A DNA stretch of 64,000 bases from Chloranthus sessilifolius (Eukaryota; Streptophyta; Magnoliopsida; Chloranthales; Chloranthaceae). The translations under genes and the position numbers were made by a program. Below the pieces are notes generated by a model. That model was not told where the DNA came from. It made no database searches and was given only the letters and a program-made list of their open reading frames with translations. Every line of letters begins with the position of its first letter. Positions within the stretch are counted from its first letter, which is position 1. Below are positions 1 to 11,750 of the stretch, piece by piece. The DNA is taken from positions 69,521,604-69,585,603 of the forward strand of contig CM037587.1 of NCBI GenBank assembly GCA_021018995.1, written 5' to 3'.

Positions 1-1540
1 GTTAACATAAGGCAGCAGAATCACCTAAGTAATTAGGAAATGTATTAATTTACTTAAGAATCATGACAACTAGAAAATTTAAAATTCCTTTGCCAAATTT
101 AGACATTCTAAACCGATATTCTACATTTCCATGATGATTACACCATAAAAACATCTTTGGTATCGTACGTAGTAAGTCAAAAGGAAGAAAAAGGTAAAGA
201 TATACTTAAAAGCTCAAGGAAAAACCATAACCGGTGAGAATTGAGCCCATATATTTTCCATCTCTGTTGAAGAGTGGTGAGGCAATTTTTTCTCGATTCA
301 AAGGATTGGTGAGGCATTAGATCCACTAGAAGTTAGGAAACTCCAAATTAAAACAAAGTAACGACTCATGAAACTGAGGAAAAGATCAAGGCCTTCTTTA
401 GAGCCTTGAACCTAACAGTAACCAACCAAGAAAAATCTGCCCCTGTTTGTACCCCATTTGAGTCATAAATCCTACAATTCTTCATAAAAATACTCAAAAG
501 TACTTGAACCTATGGAACTAATTCAGCCTTCCTCACTCTCGAGAATTCGGAGGTAAAGGAGAAAGAACTGAAGATGGACCATTTCGGGCAACATCAAGAA
601 AATGAAGAGAAAATACCTCAAAAGCAGGCAATATGGTGACCGAGAAAGAAGAAGACAAACAATGTGAAAAGTTGCAAGCAAAAAGGCAAAAAAGGGACCT
701 TATGTTGAAAATGCAAGATCAAAGAAAGAACTGATCACCGTGAATGTGAGAATCTCGAAAGAAGAAGAAAGAAGCTAAACTCAAAAGGTGGAGTCATGAA
801 CCATCTCCTGCACTTCGAGTTCTCAAATTCAAACCTCTGTTCAAATTGCCTTTCCTTGAAACTTCACTCCATAAGCCATACAAACAAACCTAGATTAAAA
901 GCCCTTGTGATCCAAAGTTGAGTGAGCTGTCATGTGGAGATGAGAAGTGACCCAATCTATGGTGAGGAGATGTCAATGATGCCATTGCCTAAGAATCATG
1001 CCTATGCTCATGCTTACAGATCCAGGTTGGGAGATGTAATCGCTCTTGAGCTTGAGTGAAAATGAACCCCTCAACAAAAACAGATGAGAGTATACCACGT
1101 GAGTATTTGGGTTGGAACTTGAGCACCTTAAGTATGACTTATAACCTAATTTTTATCCATAGGATGAGCTTCACGGCACATTTGTATGATTTTCTATGAC
1201 TGTTCCATGATTGGAAATATTGAAACATTCATGAGGTTTATAAATGTTTAAATTCACTGCAAACAATAATCAAATTTTCTGTTTCATCATTGATTCAAGA
1301 GTAACTAACGCTCCTTGATTGCTCATTTGATAATATCGCATCTTGATGTTAAGCTGTTTCATGGAGAAGTTTGTGGGTACCTTCACCGAAAACCCTCGAG
1401 ACTTCACTCCTCCTCTAGGGATCACCTAGGGGTTTAAAAGGCTTGTTGCATATGCTAAATGCACCTGTGCTTCCTACAAAAGTGGCTCTTTACTTTGTTT
1501 TTATGTTTCTTTGCTCGGGGACTAGCAAAGCTTAGGTTTG
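1..1540 (+). other. Element A noncoding 3' region with polypurine tract
   Basis: No credible ORF is present. The stretch aligns block by block with 7402-9037 (B), 53962-55597 (D) and, inverted, 27549-29140 (C). Strongly kept blocks include the one around 905-1060 and the one around 1395-1470, which reads GACTTCACTCC then TAGGGATCACC. It ends with GACTAGCAAAGCTTAGGTTTG, the degenerate plus-strand primer (polypurine tract) directly before the LTR at 1541. Conservation of a noncoding stretch across four subfamilies whose LTRs differ suggests a role for the RNA, which is inference. Confidence 0.7.
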
Positions 1541-3385
1541 TGTGATAAGTAGTGAAAATACCATTTTTACCCCTAAACATGAGCCTTGAAAGACCCTTGA
1601 GAGGACTAAATAAGTGCTTTAGTGTTCATATTGCGCCTAACTAAAAGACAGTCCAAATCAAAACCATCCTAAAATGATCAAAAGTCGACAACGCATGTCA
1701 AACTCAAAGAGGGAGTGAAGAAATAGCCTCGACAATGGCTAAAAAGGTCCTAAAAGAGCAAGAAAAGACACGAAGAAGAAGAAGGATCCATTCAAAGAAG
1801 AATGGAAGCTAAAGTTCAATTCAAGAAGAACATCTACTATTCAGAAAGAACTTTGAACTTTGCGAAAGAAGAGAAGTCCTTGAAAAGACCTCCAAGCCAA
1901 AATTCTTTGCGAAAGAAGAGAAGTCCTTTCGAAAAGATCTCCTGAAGCCAAAGTCCTTTGCGAAAAGATCTCCACGAAGCCAAAATGCTGCGAAAAGAGA
2001 TTACGGAGCCAAAATGCTTTATGAAGAGAGATTACGAGCCAAACTACTTTTGAAAAAAGCCCTTAAACTATGCGAAATGGCATTACGGGATTTGTAGCTC
2101 GTCAAGGTATTTCAGAAACTTTGCACGCGCAATGCGTTTTAAAACCCAAGGACATTAGGAAGATTACGAGCACGAACCAAAGGCATATTCCACCCCATGT
2201 GAACACCCAAAGATGAAATTATTTACTTGGCGGGAACTTCTAGAAGCTCAAACAGATTTTTGAATTACATAATGTAATTGATGCCTCTGTTTCACGATTG
2301 GTGAACCGGATCAAGCATTTCGATTGGCGAAACAGTCTGGATCGTGCTCGACTCTATTGGTTGATACAGATCTATCCAATTGATTGGTTGATACACATCC
2401 GAGTGGCTTAGGAAAACTATAAATAACCATTTGCCCAATTTGGGTATCCAGTTTTAGAGTTTTCATCTCTGTTTCCCCATTCGGCCGAAGCTCATCCGAT
2501 TCCTATCCCTTCTTGTATTTTACCTTTGAGAGCCATTGCGAGTGATTTGTACTTCCAAGTTCGGATTCAAGATCAGAATCGAGGGCTCTCGAGAAGCTCG
2601 GACTATAAGTCCGAGGGCTCTCTAGAAGCCGTGCTCTGTAATTGTAACGTTGGATTTTAAAAGGTTCTTTGTAATTTGTGTCTTCTCCATTGGAGTCATG
2701 TCGAGGGTTCGAATGTTCACCTTAGTGCATTAGACTTCTTTAGATTCACTCATCCGCATCAACTTCCTTAATTCATCATCCACTGCGAATTAGCGTTGGT
2801 AACCTAATTCAAGCGGCATTCTGATGATGTTCATGTTCGAAATAAAGAATAGGCCGACTAGGCGATGATCCGTGACAAATCACATAAGTCTAAACCTATT
2901 CCTTAATTCGATTTATTTCTCTTACATCTTTTGGTAGCCGATGAAGATTGAATCTGCCTTGAACTTGATTCTCCATTAAAATTCAAAGGCTAAAATACAT
3001 GAAGCTATTATTTCTGCATTTGTCTTATTTTAAACACCTCCACAACTCGGATCTGGATCACGTAGTTAGTTCTTTTCTTTATTTGCTTTTAGTTAAACGT
3101 GACAAAACCCAACACTCTCTTTTATCTATTCTTTATTTTAGATAATTATAGAGCCAGATCTGGTAGCACAGATCTGGAGGTTTATCTCTCATTTTAGACA
3201 AACTTCTCTGTGGACGATCTTGAAATACTTACTTTTAAAACTTGCTACAATTGGCCCTGATCTTGCAGGCCAGTGTTAGCCCCAATGTGCTGATATCCCT
3301 TTCATAAGTTAACATCCATATAATTTAGCATTCTTTAATTCTTTAATTTTTTGCACACATTTTTGGCACACTTGGAGCGACAACA
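1541..3385 (+). repeat. 3' LTR of element A
   Basis: The LTR begins TGTGATAAGTAGTG after the polypurine tract and probably ends GACAACA at 3385, by analogy with the CAACA ends of the B, C and D LTRs. Near its start lies the small inverted repeat GTGAAAAT/ATTTTTAC (1552-1570) shared by this group. A TATA box TATAAATA is at 2418-2425. A perfect 8-bp hairpin, CTCGGACT and AGTCCGAG around ATA, lies at 2597-2615 in the transcribed part. The end shares CTTGCAGG and GTGCTGAT with the other LTRs. The exact right end is inferred. Confidence 0.7.
1860..2425 (+). promoter_or_regulatory. A LTR promoter: motif arrays plus TATA box
   Basis: Two runs of repeated short motifs precede the TATA box TATAAATA at 2418. 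The first (about 1860-2090) repeats GCGAAA(A)GA with GAAGTCCTT and GAAGCCAAAAT. The second (about 2287-2400) has four variants of a GATTGGTTGATACAG / GATTGGCGAAAC type motif. The arrangement parallels other LTRs in this window although the motif itself is different. Confidence 0.55.
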
Positions 3386-3791
3386 GTTCATCCCCTTATA
3401 CCCTGGGAAATTATTCATTCTCTTCATTCACTCCTATTTGCCCCAGTTTCAGTTGCACATCATCGAGCTCCTTCCTCTCTTCTTTCTCCCCAATTGCCAA
3501 AACCACTCCAACTCAACCACTTCTCTCCTACCATTGTGTTCCACAACCCCTCCTAATCATTTTGCACACGGTTAGAGGAGATTTGATACAATGGACAACT
3601 TTTGGACCGAAACCCTAGCTATCTTGTGGTAAGTGTGCTCACTCTCCCATTTGGATTGAGTAGTCTACTATTTTAGGTTGAGTAGGGATTAATTTCTATG
3701 AAAAAAAAGTATCTTGGGAGTGTGCATTACATAATCTGTGAGTTTAAAGATCATACTTTGAAGAATTTTGGTACCCAAGGCCACGAGTTCA
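3386..3791 (+). promoter_or_regulatory. Leader and possible internal promoter of the B ORF
   Basis: This stretch precedes the long B ORF. CTTATACC at 3395-3402 followed by CTGGG and TTCATTCTCTTCATTC resembles the layout around the TATA boxes ahead of ORF3 in D (53414) and C (29894-29901). A short ATG reading frame at 3591 runs into TTGTG followed by GTAAGT at 3629, a good splice donor, so an intron before the main ORF is possible. No acceptor that keeps the frame was found, so the splice model is unproven. Confidence 0.3.
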
Positions 3792-6700
3792 AAATTTATT
3801 GATACATTGGCTGTCATGCTAAACCCTTAACCTACTGGAAACCCTGTGGCCACTAAGAAATTTGTGAGGATTGCAGAGGCCTCCACTGCGGAGACCTCTG
3901 AGGTACCTACACAAGCTGTGGAGCCCCAAGAGGAACAAATTCACAAGAGGGCTGCCCCTGTCAAGAAGGCCAAGGTTGTCGCGTCTGATGCCCCTGCCCC
4001 AAAGAAGAAATATGCCACTAAGAAGAGGGCCAGAGACCACCCACCTGTTAAGAGCCGTGAGAAATTATAGAAAAAGCAAAAAAAGGGCAAGTAGGTGGCC
4101 CCTGAGGTTGTCCCTAAGGTTGCCCCTGAGGAGGAGGAAGATAATGAGTCACTCAGAATCCCCTTTGAGTTTGTGGCAGCAATTAAGCTTGAGGTAGAGA
4201 CTGCCTTTGACAAGGCCATCTTTGAAGATGAGCCAGAGACAACTGCTTCAATTGAATACCTAACCAAGGCCACACTGCTATCCCTTCTCAGGGGCCCCAC
4301 TACAGTTGGTCTTCCCTAGAGTAGTGCAACTATTTTACCAGAACATAAGGGTGAAGACTGGAGATGATGGAAACCCTGCAATGCTGGTATTGATAGATGA
4401 TTTGAGATATTATTTAACCAAGCAAACATTGTTGAGATACTTGAGATACCAGCCAAGTACAACCCAGAGTGTGGCTTGGGTCCTCCATTGATAGCCACCA
4501 TCCCAAAAATTGCCAAGAAGGTCACTGGAAGGATCACAACCTCAGGGCTATCCTTTAGGAAGAGAGACCTGCACCCAGGCTTGAGGTTTATGGATGGAGT
4601 ATTAAGAAAAAAAGTATACTGCTATGGGCACCAACAGGAGTGGAGGTTCCCCATTACTGAAGCCCTCTACTCCTTCCATTGCAGCCACTACATAGATACT
4701 GCAAAGCTCATCTTTGAAGGAATGAAGGATATACATGAAAAGGTGAAGAGGGAGTAGAAACCCCATTCCTTGCCCTACTGCAAGCTCATTATAGCTCTGC
4801 TACAGCTGGGAGGCTACCACTTTCACATGAATGAGGAAACTCTTAGTTTGGCCCCCAGCAAGTGTGGCAAGAAGCAGTGGGGGATCAGTGGTACCTTGAT
4901 TGAAAAAAAGAAGAAGAAAGAGGAGCTGCTAGCTCAAGCAGCCCCAACAATTCAAGAAGCAGTTGCTACTGCCTCTACTGCTGCCAGCTCTATTGCTGAC
5001 TCTCAAGTAGCCACCGCAAGTGTGCCAACTATCCCCACCTTCATTCCCTCGCCAACCATTGTACCAACCATCCATACGCCCATTACCTATGCAGCAGAAA
5101 CCCCATTACCATCTCAACCTATTCTACCATCATCAGCTACACAAATACCTTCCACACTCACCTCTATTCCCATTCCAACTATTGTGCCAGCCAGCACTCC
5201 CTCACCCACCACCACACAAATCCCACAACCCTTCGCAGCACAGCCAATTTTTCCCATTGTTCCCACAGCCACCACAACCTCAACTACATAGGCCATACCT
5301 GCTGTGACTTTAGCATTACCACCGTCCATAGCCCAGCCCATCCCACCTGTTAAAGTCACATATAAAAAAAAGAAACAATCCAAAGCCCCCATTGAGCCCC
5401 AACTTACATATATATACCAACCTCTACCTATCCCTGAAAGAACAGCCGTTCCAAACCCAACCATTGACATACAACCACCCTCACCAACCCAAACCTCTTC
5501 AGTCCACCATATTGAACCTGAGCCCCCAATCCCTGACATCTCACACAGCTCTCCATTACTCTTACTTCAGCTCATTGAATCCTCTACCACAATTGAACCT
5601 AATACACTTGAGCCTTTGGGCCAATCCATTCCTTATTCCCCTACCCATGACCAAGACCCCTTTTTTGCAGAGGGGTACTCAACTATGATGACCTCTATCA
5701 TAGGGGACATCAATTATGAGTTGACCCCTCTTCCAAATTCACCTCACCCTCCTCATTTTACCCCTACACCTACTTCACCACAGCCCACTAACTTCCACCA
5801 TGCACCCACTTCCCCATTTCAACCAGTTCCAACCACCCAACCCACACCCCCTATCATACCTGATCCCCTACTCCAAATCCTTAACCTTTTCCTCTCCCTT
5901 CAAACCCAACTGCTGGCCAGCACCCAATCTCAAATATCCATTAAGACCAACCTTCAAGCCATTAACTCCACCCTCCAAAATCAGGCCTCAAGCCAAACCA
6001 GTTTATAAGCCATCCAATCAACCTTATCAACCTTAACCCAGCCTTCCCAATAGCCATTTACTCTTCCACCTATCCTTATACCTACACCACCTGCATCTCC
6101 CCAACCCTTAACCATAGTAGCAACACCTGTTACTGCTACACACATTGAATCTGTTCTAGCAGCCCCTATAATAATATTTACCAATGCCTCAACCCAAACC
6201 GATCTTGATCCTGAACGTAAACCCCAACCCGTAACCCCACCTGCAGTAGCAACATCTGATGCTACCACAGATTTGGAAAACATATTCCCCACCTCCTCCA
6301 TTCCAACCCAAACTAACCCTAAGGTAATTGACCTCATCTTACCTGAATCTAAAGTCCCCTAGCCTATACCCTCTACTCCCACCCTACCCATACCATCATC
6401 CATCCCTTCATCTTCATCTGCACAACCATAAGTGCTGGTTGGCCCTTCCACTGCTGAGCACACCATACTACGTGCCTCTTTCAACCCCATGCCTCCATAC
6501 TCCACCCTCCTAAGGGCAATGAAGGAAAATGCCTACATCAAGAGAGATGTAATTCAAGGCATGGTTGACCTCAGAACCATAGTTAGGCAGCCCCTCCTAA
6601 ATCAAATCAAATTTTTGGAACTCACTCATAAGATGAAGAGAAAAAGGATAAAATATGGATGAAGGGAGATATTGATCAAATATAATAAAAAGAAAAATAG

Positions 6701-7097
6701 AGCTGAGGGGATGGAGGATGTGATTAAGAACTTGCGAGGGACACTTAGAAGGGTGGAGGAGAGGGGCAATGATTATGCTAGGACTGCTGCAGTATTGCAG
6801 CAAACCTTATCTGATATTGGTGATAGAGATTTAGCAAAAGCAGCTACCAAACTCTTCACTGCTGCTGCCCCTCCCATGCCAACTGCCCCAAAACCTAAAG
6901 AGCTAAGAAAGATCAGGCCTGGCATCAACATAAAGGAGCCTGCTTCAAAGCCAGAGCCAACTCCTAAGAAGAGGAGCAGCACCAAGCAGGGGAGGATTAC
7001 TTCAAAGGGATCCCAGTTCACTACTGCTGCTCTCAAGAAAGTAAAAGGCAAAGGTGTCCAAGAGAAGGCTGATGCAGCAGAAAATTCAGATGATTAG
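3792..7097 (+). pseudogene. Decayed ~1100-codon ORF with plant-transposon-protein-like region
   Basis: The reading frame is nearly the same from about 3792 to 7097, broken by roughly ten in-frame stops (for example near 3830, 4068, 4092, 4755, 5289, 6006, 6360, 6660) and by two compensating frameshifts near 4310 and 4440. In order it encodes a Lys-rich N-terminus that could be a nuclear signal (3940-4060), an acidic segment, a folded region at about 4306-4860, a Pro/Ser/Thr-rich stretch of about 490 residues (4960-6430), a charged possibly coiled-coil part (6690-6830) and a basic tail (6880-7090). The folded region (LID..RYYLT, LHPGLRF, IDTAKLI, SLPYCKL) resembles from memory the 'putative plant transposon protein' family found in Athila-like elements. 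No enzymatic motif is visible. It occupies the env-like position. Function is unknown. Confidence 0.6.
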
Positions 7098-9037
7098 ACT
7101 TTGTACATGTAGTTAGTTAGGCTATTTTTGTATGCTCTTTTTGTGGTTATTTTCTATAACATTGTACATTAATAATGCTTATTAATGAAAATCATTTTTA
7201 TTAGCTTTTCTATGAGTTTGTTTGGTACTTTATTTCTGCTATTTGTTGTCTGTTTATTTTACTTGTTTGTGTGTGTGGTTTGCTACTTTTACTTACCTTG
7301 TTTGTTGTCTTCTTTTTATCAAAATACCCTGGTGCACATGTCTTTATCTTTGAACCAGTGAGGATACTGTTCCTCATAGGTTTGAGGGTGTGGCAAGGTT
7401 TGCCAATAATGTAGTTAACCTAAGGAAGTAAGATAGAAATAGAACTTAATCACCTATGAAACTTTAAAAATGGGGGATGTTAAAATTCTACAGACCTGTA
7501 GGCATTAAAAGCTTTTAAATGTTAAGCATTTTCATGAGGTGAACATTAAGAAAACTCATTTTTTTCAGTACTTAGTGAACCATCAAAGAGAGAAAAAGGT
7601 TATGACATGCCTATGAGTTCAATGGAAGACCATACCTAGTGAGATTTAGGCCTACAAAATTTTTTTCTCTTTGAGGAGTGTCTTAGGTAATTCTTTTTGC
7701 TCTAAGGGCTGGCTGAGTATATTTCCTCACTAGAAGTTAGGCATCTCCAAGTTGACACAACTGACAGTACCCATGACATTCAGGAAATGATCAAGGCCTT
7801 CTCTTGGACAGTTTGAGCTTAAAATACCAAACCCAATAACTTGCCCTTGTGCATACACCTTTTGAGCCTTAATTTCTAATTTTCTTCAACATATACCAGA
7901 ATATTTGCACCTAAACCTATAGACCTGATTCAAACCTACCCCCACTCTGAGAAATTAGAAGGTAAAGGAGAAGGAGTTGAAGATGGACAAGTTAGAGTCA
8001 ACATTTGGTGAATGGGGAAGAAACACAACAAGGAGAACAACAGTGTAGCTACTGAGAAGAAGAGGGTGACATTTCAAAAATAATAAAAAGAAAAAGAAAA
8101 GAAAAATGTATCCAAAAGAAAAAAATATATATAATAAAAAGGAATAGAGAGGAATCAAGAGGAAATTTCGTTGGAAAAAGTAAAAATAAGAGGAGAAGCT
8201 GGCCACTTCAAGCCTGAAAAATATCAAAGAAGATGAAATATGCTAAAATTAAATGAAGGTGAAGCCATGAATCACCTCCTTCACCTGCTGATTTCTCAAA
8301 TTTGCATCCTTTTCACCTTTCCATTCTTTGTAACCTACACCCATAAGCCACATTACAATCTAGTCATAAAACCTTGTGATCCAAAGTTGAATGAGCTGTT
8401 ATGTGGAGATGAGGAGTTATCCAATCTATGGTGAGAAATAGTCAATGACGCCAGAATTTAGAAGCCTTGCCTACGATCATGCCTATAGATCCATTTGGGG
8501 TTTGTAACTGCTCTTGAGCTTGTGTGAAAATGAAAATCCTAAAATTTATTTGTGAGAGATTGCCCAGGTAAGCACTGGGTTTGACATTGCATGTATTGGG
8601 TATTGCCTAAACCTAATTTTTGAATTGATGATGAGCTCAGTACTGACATGCACTTACTGTTTTTCTTTGTATAAGCTGATTGGAAATAATGTGCATACAT
8701 GTAAGAGTTTTTCAAGCTAAATGGTCTGTGCATTTGATTTGTTTAAATTCCTCACATTTTGAAAAGAATCAATGGTGGACTGATGCTCTGATTATTGAAA
8801 GCTGATTTGATGAATGTTACACTTTTGTTAACTATTTTCATTGAGAAGTTTATGGGTACCTTCACTGAAAACCCTCAGGAGACTTCACTCCTCCACTAGG
8901 AATCACTTAGGGGTTTAAAAGGCTTGATGCATAAGCTAAATGTATCCATGCTCCCTAGAAAGTGGCATTTACATTCCTAGAGTAGTTGTTTAAATTTTGC
9001 TTTGCTCGAGGACTAGCAAAGATTAGGTTTGGGAGAG
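7098..9037 (+). other. Element B noncoding 3' region
   Basis: After the ORF comes a T-rich stretch with several AATAA-like words (7160-7200), a plausible 3' end for the ORF transcript. At 7378-7392 lies AGGTTTGAGGGTGTG, a near copy of the polypurine tract that sits at 9025-9039 just before the LTR. Between the two, 7402-9024 aligns with A, C and D, including the conserved block at about 8880-8945. The short ORFs in this region are not shared with the homologous regions and are not called. Confidence 0.65.
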
Positions 9038-9369
9038 TGTTATTCAATGAAAAGTACCACTTTTCACTTCTTAACCTAGCCCTTGCTACACCTTGAAGCT
9101 GACTAATAACTCTTTGTTTAGCTTGTTTTGTAGTTAGTAATAATTGTGCAACCTAATACAAAGTGCATGCCTTTGGTGCCCAAAAGATAAAGAAGTAAAA
9201 TCAGAGAAGACTGCTGAACTAAGGACTGTTGGAACACCATGGTGATACACACCATGATGACTTTTTGCATGTCACAATGGACCAAGGAAATCTAGCAGAT
9301 AAGAGAAGCATAGATGTGAGTGGAGAGAACTATAATAGCAGCAGCTGCATAGTAGTAGAGGAGAAAAGA

Positions 9370-10240
9370 TGTTATCTCGCATAGTTGAAACGCGACCTCA
9401 CGCTATTCAAATCAATAGCAAAGCCTCCTCGCGTAGATGTTACATGCAGCATAAGGAAACTTGAAAAGTATTCACGCAGTTTAGTGAAGGGGTTGTGCTA
9501 GAGCATTCTCTCACGCAACAGGCGTGTGCTTTAGCTGCAACCAACACTCAAGGTCCTCGCGAAACTCTTGAGAACTAAGCCTTCCAAATCTAGCTTACGA
9601 AGCTCTAGTGAGGAACAAATCTCATATCAGCCACGTCCCTAATCTCGCGAGGCCAATTTGCATAGAGGACACAAGCAAACTCATAAAGTTCTCGCATGGC
9701 TCAAGAGGAGAGAGAGCTCTAGAAATTTCCATATACAGCTCTCGCACGCTTAAAAGCTCAACCCTCTACCGAGCGAGCTGTGCAATTCATTTGACAAGAA
9801 GCCAAAAGAAATTCAAAGTATACTTCACGAGACCCTCGCCACAGGAAATACCTGAATCTCTACTGCGTGAGCAGAGCCAAAGCAATGCAAACTCTTTCTC
9901 GCAAGTGCATTAAAGGCCAAAGCAGCTGTGCGATAACTTAAAGGCCTTCTGCGCGAGTGATAGACCTTCCAAGCCAATTTTGACCTCACGAACACTCTTC
10001 TAGCTGTGCGACTAAATTAATGCACCAGAGTCAGCCCCACAATGCTCGGGCTCCCACATCTCATTTCATATACAGGGACCTTTTAGGGATTTCCCCAAAT
10101 CTAGGGCACATATTCTGAGTCCCTGATCTTGAGGCACACATCCCAAGGCATCCAAGGGTTGTAACAAAGCTACATCTACCCTAAAATTAGGGTTTAATAT
10201 TCTCTTAGCCAAGGCATCAAGGAGTATTTAAGCTATAAAT
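9370..10240 (+). promoter_or_regulatory. B LTR promoter: CTCGCG-type array plus TATA
   Basis: Between 9370 and 10010 there are more than fifteen variants of CTCGCG, CACGC, CTCGCA and GCGCGAG in otherwise AT-rich DNA. Many look like CTCGCG sites decayed by CG to TG or CA change. TATAAAT at 10234 follows, and the telobox-like sequence lies just beyond, where transcription would start. Confidence 0.6.
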
Positions 10241-11091
10241 TAAACATAAAAAACATCTCTCCTTCAACCTCAGTCAGCTGTGAGCTCGAGCAGATTAGGG
10301 TTAGGGTTTGATCACCTCTTTTTCTATTTTTTCTTCTTCCTTAGCCCAGCATTTGCTGGCTATATTCTCTGTAATCAATTAGGCCTAGTTTTATTAGTTT
10401 TATAATGGGTCGTGTGAACATTAGGAGTTATTGATGAGTTGTTATGCACAAGGCTACTGCCTTGAGGACATCTCATTATAAGTATTGGTTTAATCAATGA
10501 ATGTCTATTTTAATGTTTATTCAATCTATTATTTTTCTATTTGCCCATAGTTTTGTTCAATCTATGGCATACATTTAGGATTTGAGCTTACTTGAAATAC
10601 CCATAGGAGCTTGAGCTTGTAGCCCTGGGACCGTGGTGGCAGCAGCAATTTACATGTTCCATCTCAGTCCTCTGTGGTGTGGATAACCTCTGTGGATAGC
10701 TTGTGACCATTTAAGTGGATAAACTTTAGCCCTAAGGTGATTCCAAGCCAAAAATCTGAGAAGGATTCTTATCCTCTGCACTTGAGCTTGTAGCCTCGTG
10801 AGAGGTTATTGCAAGAATAAGCTCCCCTTTGTTTTCCTTGACCAACATCAGATGCTAGATCTGATTTCTCTGTAGAGATAACATACTTGTGAGTAGAGTC
10901 ATTGAAAGCCTTTTGTACCAATGATCAACTGCATTTAAGTTCCCAAATAGCTTTTGAACTACTATGGTTTCCACTAGTTTTTCAAGAACTATTTTCTCCC
11001 ATGGATGCCTGAGCTTGTAGCCTAACAAACATGATTTCTGCAATGATGTTAATGTTCTGATTTGATGCATTGGGTGGAGGACATCGATTGG

Positions 11092-11123
11092 ATAATCTAT
11101 GACCATTTTAGTGGATAGGTTAT
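11092..11123 (+). other. LTR RNA-hairpin motif, copy in B
   Basis: Arms ATAATCTAT and ATAGGTTAT flank GACCATTTTAGTGG. All nine positions pair, one of them as a U-G wobble. CCA and TGG inside the loop can extend the stem. The arm bases differ from those of the copy at 11201 but pairing is kept. Confidence 0.5.
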
Positions 11124-11200
11124 AGCCTTAAGATCAATCTATTCTATAGGATTAGATTGGTTTTCTGATTTAATTCATGTGGTTTGATCCTCTCTATTGG

Positions 11201-11232
11201 ATAACCTGTGACCATTGAAGTGGACAGGTTAT
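11201..11232 (+). other. LTR RNA-hairpin motif, perfect copy in B
   Basis: Arms ATAACCTGT and ACAGGTTAT pair perfectly over 9 bp around GACCATTGAAGTGG. Related copies occur in both LTRs of D and of C. Confidence 0.55.
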
Positions 11233-11750
11233 AGCCTTAAGAGACCAGGTTAAACCATAAGAGTTAGATACTTCTTCCTTGCAGATGTGCTTGTAGCCAA
11301 CTAAAGGACTGCTGCAAAGATAATCCTAAATCTGAGTTACATAACTATATTAACCTTAGCTTAATTGCCTACTTCCCATCATATTACCATTATTTTAACA
11401 CACACCATCACTACCTCCTTAATAACCTTTTCTTTATGATAGGACTGCACTTTATTTCTCTTTTTTTAGTGTTAATTTAGTGTAGTTGTGACACCTAACT
11501 CCCTTTCTCTAGGATTGTCAAATCTGTAGCCAGATCTGGAGACCTACTAACATAACCTATTTTGGGTTCTAGATCAATTTCTCTGTGGGACAAACTCTTA
11601 CTCAAAACTAACTTCAATAGCCCTGTATCTTGCAGGCTGTGTATTTCAGATTTGTTGTTTTAACCCATTTCTATTTCTTCACTTTTGATTTATTTTTATT
11701 CACCAATGAATTCTCACCAATAACAAGATAGCACCTGAAGTAGTCCAACA

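Larger units (their letters stand above)
1..3385 (+). mobile_element. Element A: 3' end of an Athila-type Ty3/gypsy retrotransposon
   Basis: The window opens inside the noncoding 3' region of an LTR retrotransposon and runs through its 3' LTR. Identity rests on alignment with the complete element D: 1-1540 matches the D region between its downstream ORF and its 3' LTR, in the same order. The LTR then starts with TGTGATAAG and ends in GACAACA, the same CAACA end seen in B, C and D. No pol is visible because the 5' part lies outside the window. Sequence resembling the post-pol part of another element (B) resumes at 3386, so A is probably nested in B. The target duplication, perhaps GTTCA at 3386, cannot be checked here. 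Confidence 0.75.
3386..11750 (+). mobile_element. Element B: 5'-truncated Athila-related element with large ORF
   Basis: B consists of a decayed long ORF (to 7097), a 3' noncoding region homologous to that of D, a polypurine tract and a 3' LTR ending at 11750. Neither gag-pol nor a 5' LTR is in the window. Because A appears inserted at its left edge, the missing part may lie further left, or B may be a non-autonomous derivative that lost gag-pol. B is related to D by its 3' region and LTR layout but carries a different ORF downstream of the pol position. Sequence beyond 11750 looks like a Tat-type LTR, so B may itself be nested. Confidence 0.65.
9038..11750 (+). repeat. 3' LTR of element B
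   Basis: The LTR starts TGTTATTCAATG after GATTAGGTTTGGGAGAG and ends TAGTCCAACA. It carries the group's small inverted repeat TGAAAAGT/ACTTTTCA (9048-9066), a CG-rich motif array (9370-10010), a TATA box at 10234-10240, a telobox-like ATTAGGGTTAGGGTTT at 10294-10309 downstream of it, repeated hairpin motifs (11092-11123 and 11201-11232, and a weaker one near 10695) and four GAGCTTGTAGCC-like words. CTTGCAGG near 11630 matches the other LTRs. Its 5' partner is not in the window. Confidence 0.75.

Noticed and set aside
3351..3575. 74-codon ORF before the B gene
   Set aside because: It starts inside the A LTR end and crosses the element boundary; no shared homologue.
3941..6337. Minus-strand ORFs opposite the B ORF
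   Set aside because: They mirror the Pro/Ser/Thr-rich + frame; motifs, spacing and frame continuity support the + strand.
9608..9913. 101-codon ORF in the B LTR
   Set aside because: It lies in the CTCGCG array upstream of TATA; the corresponding D regions have no matching protein.
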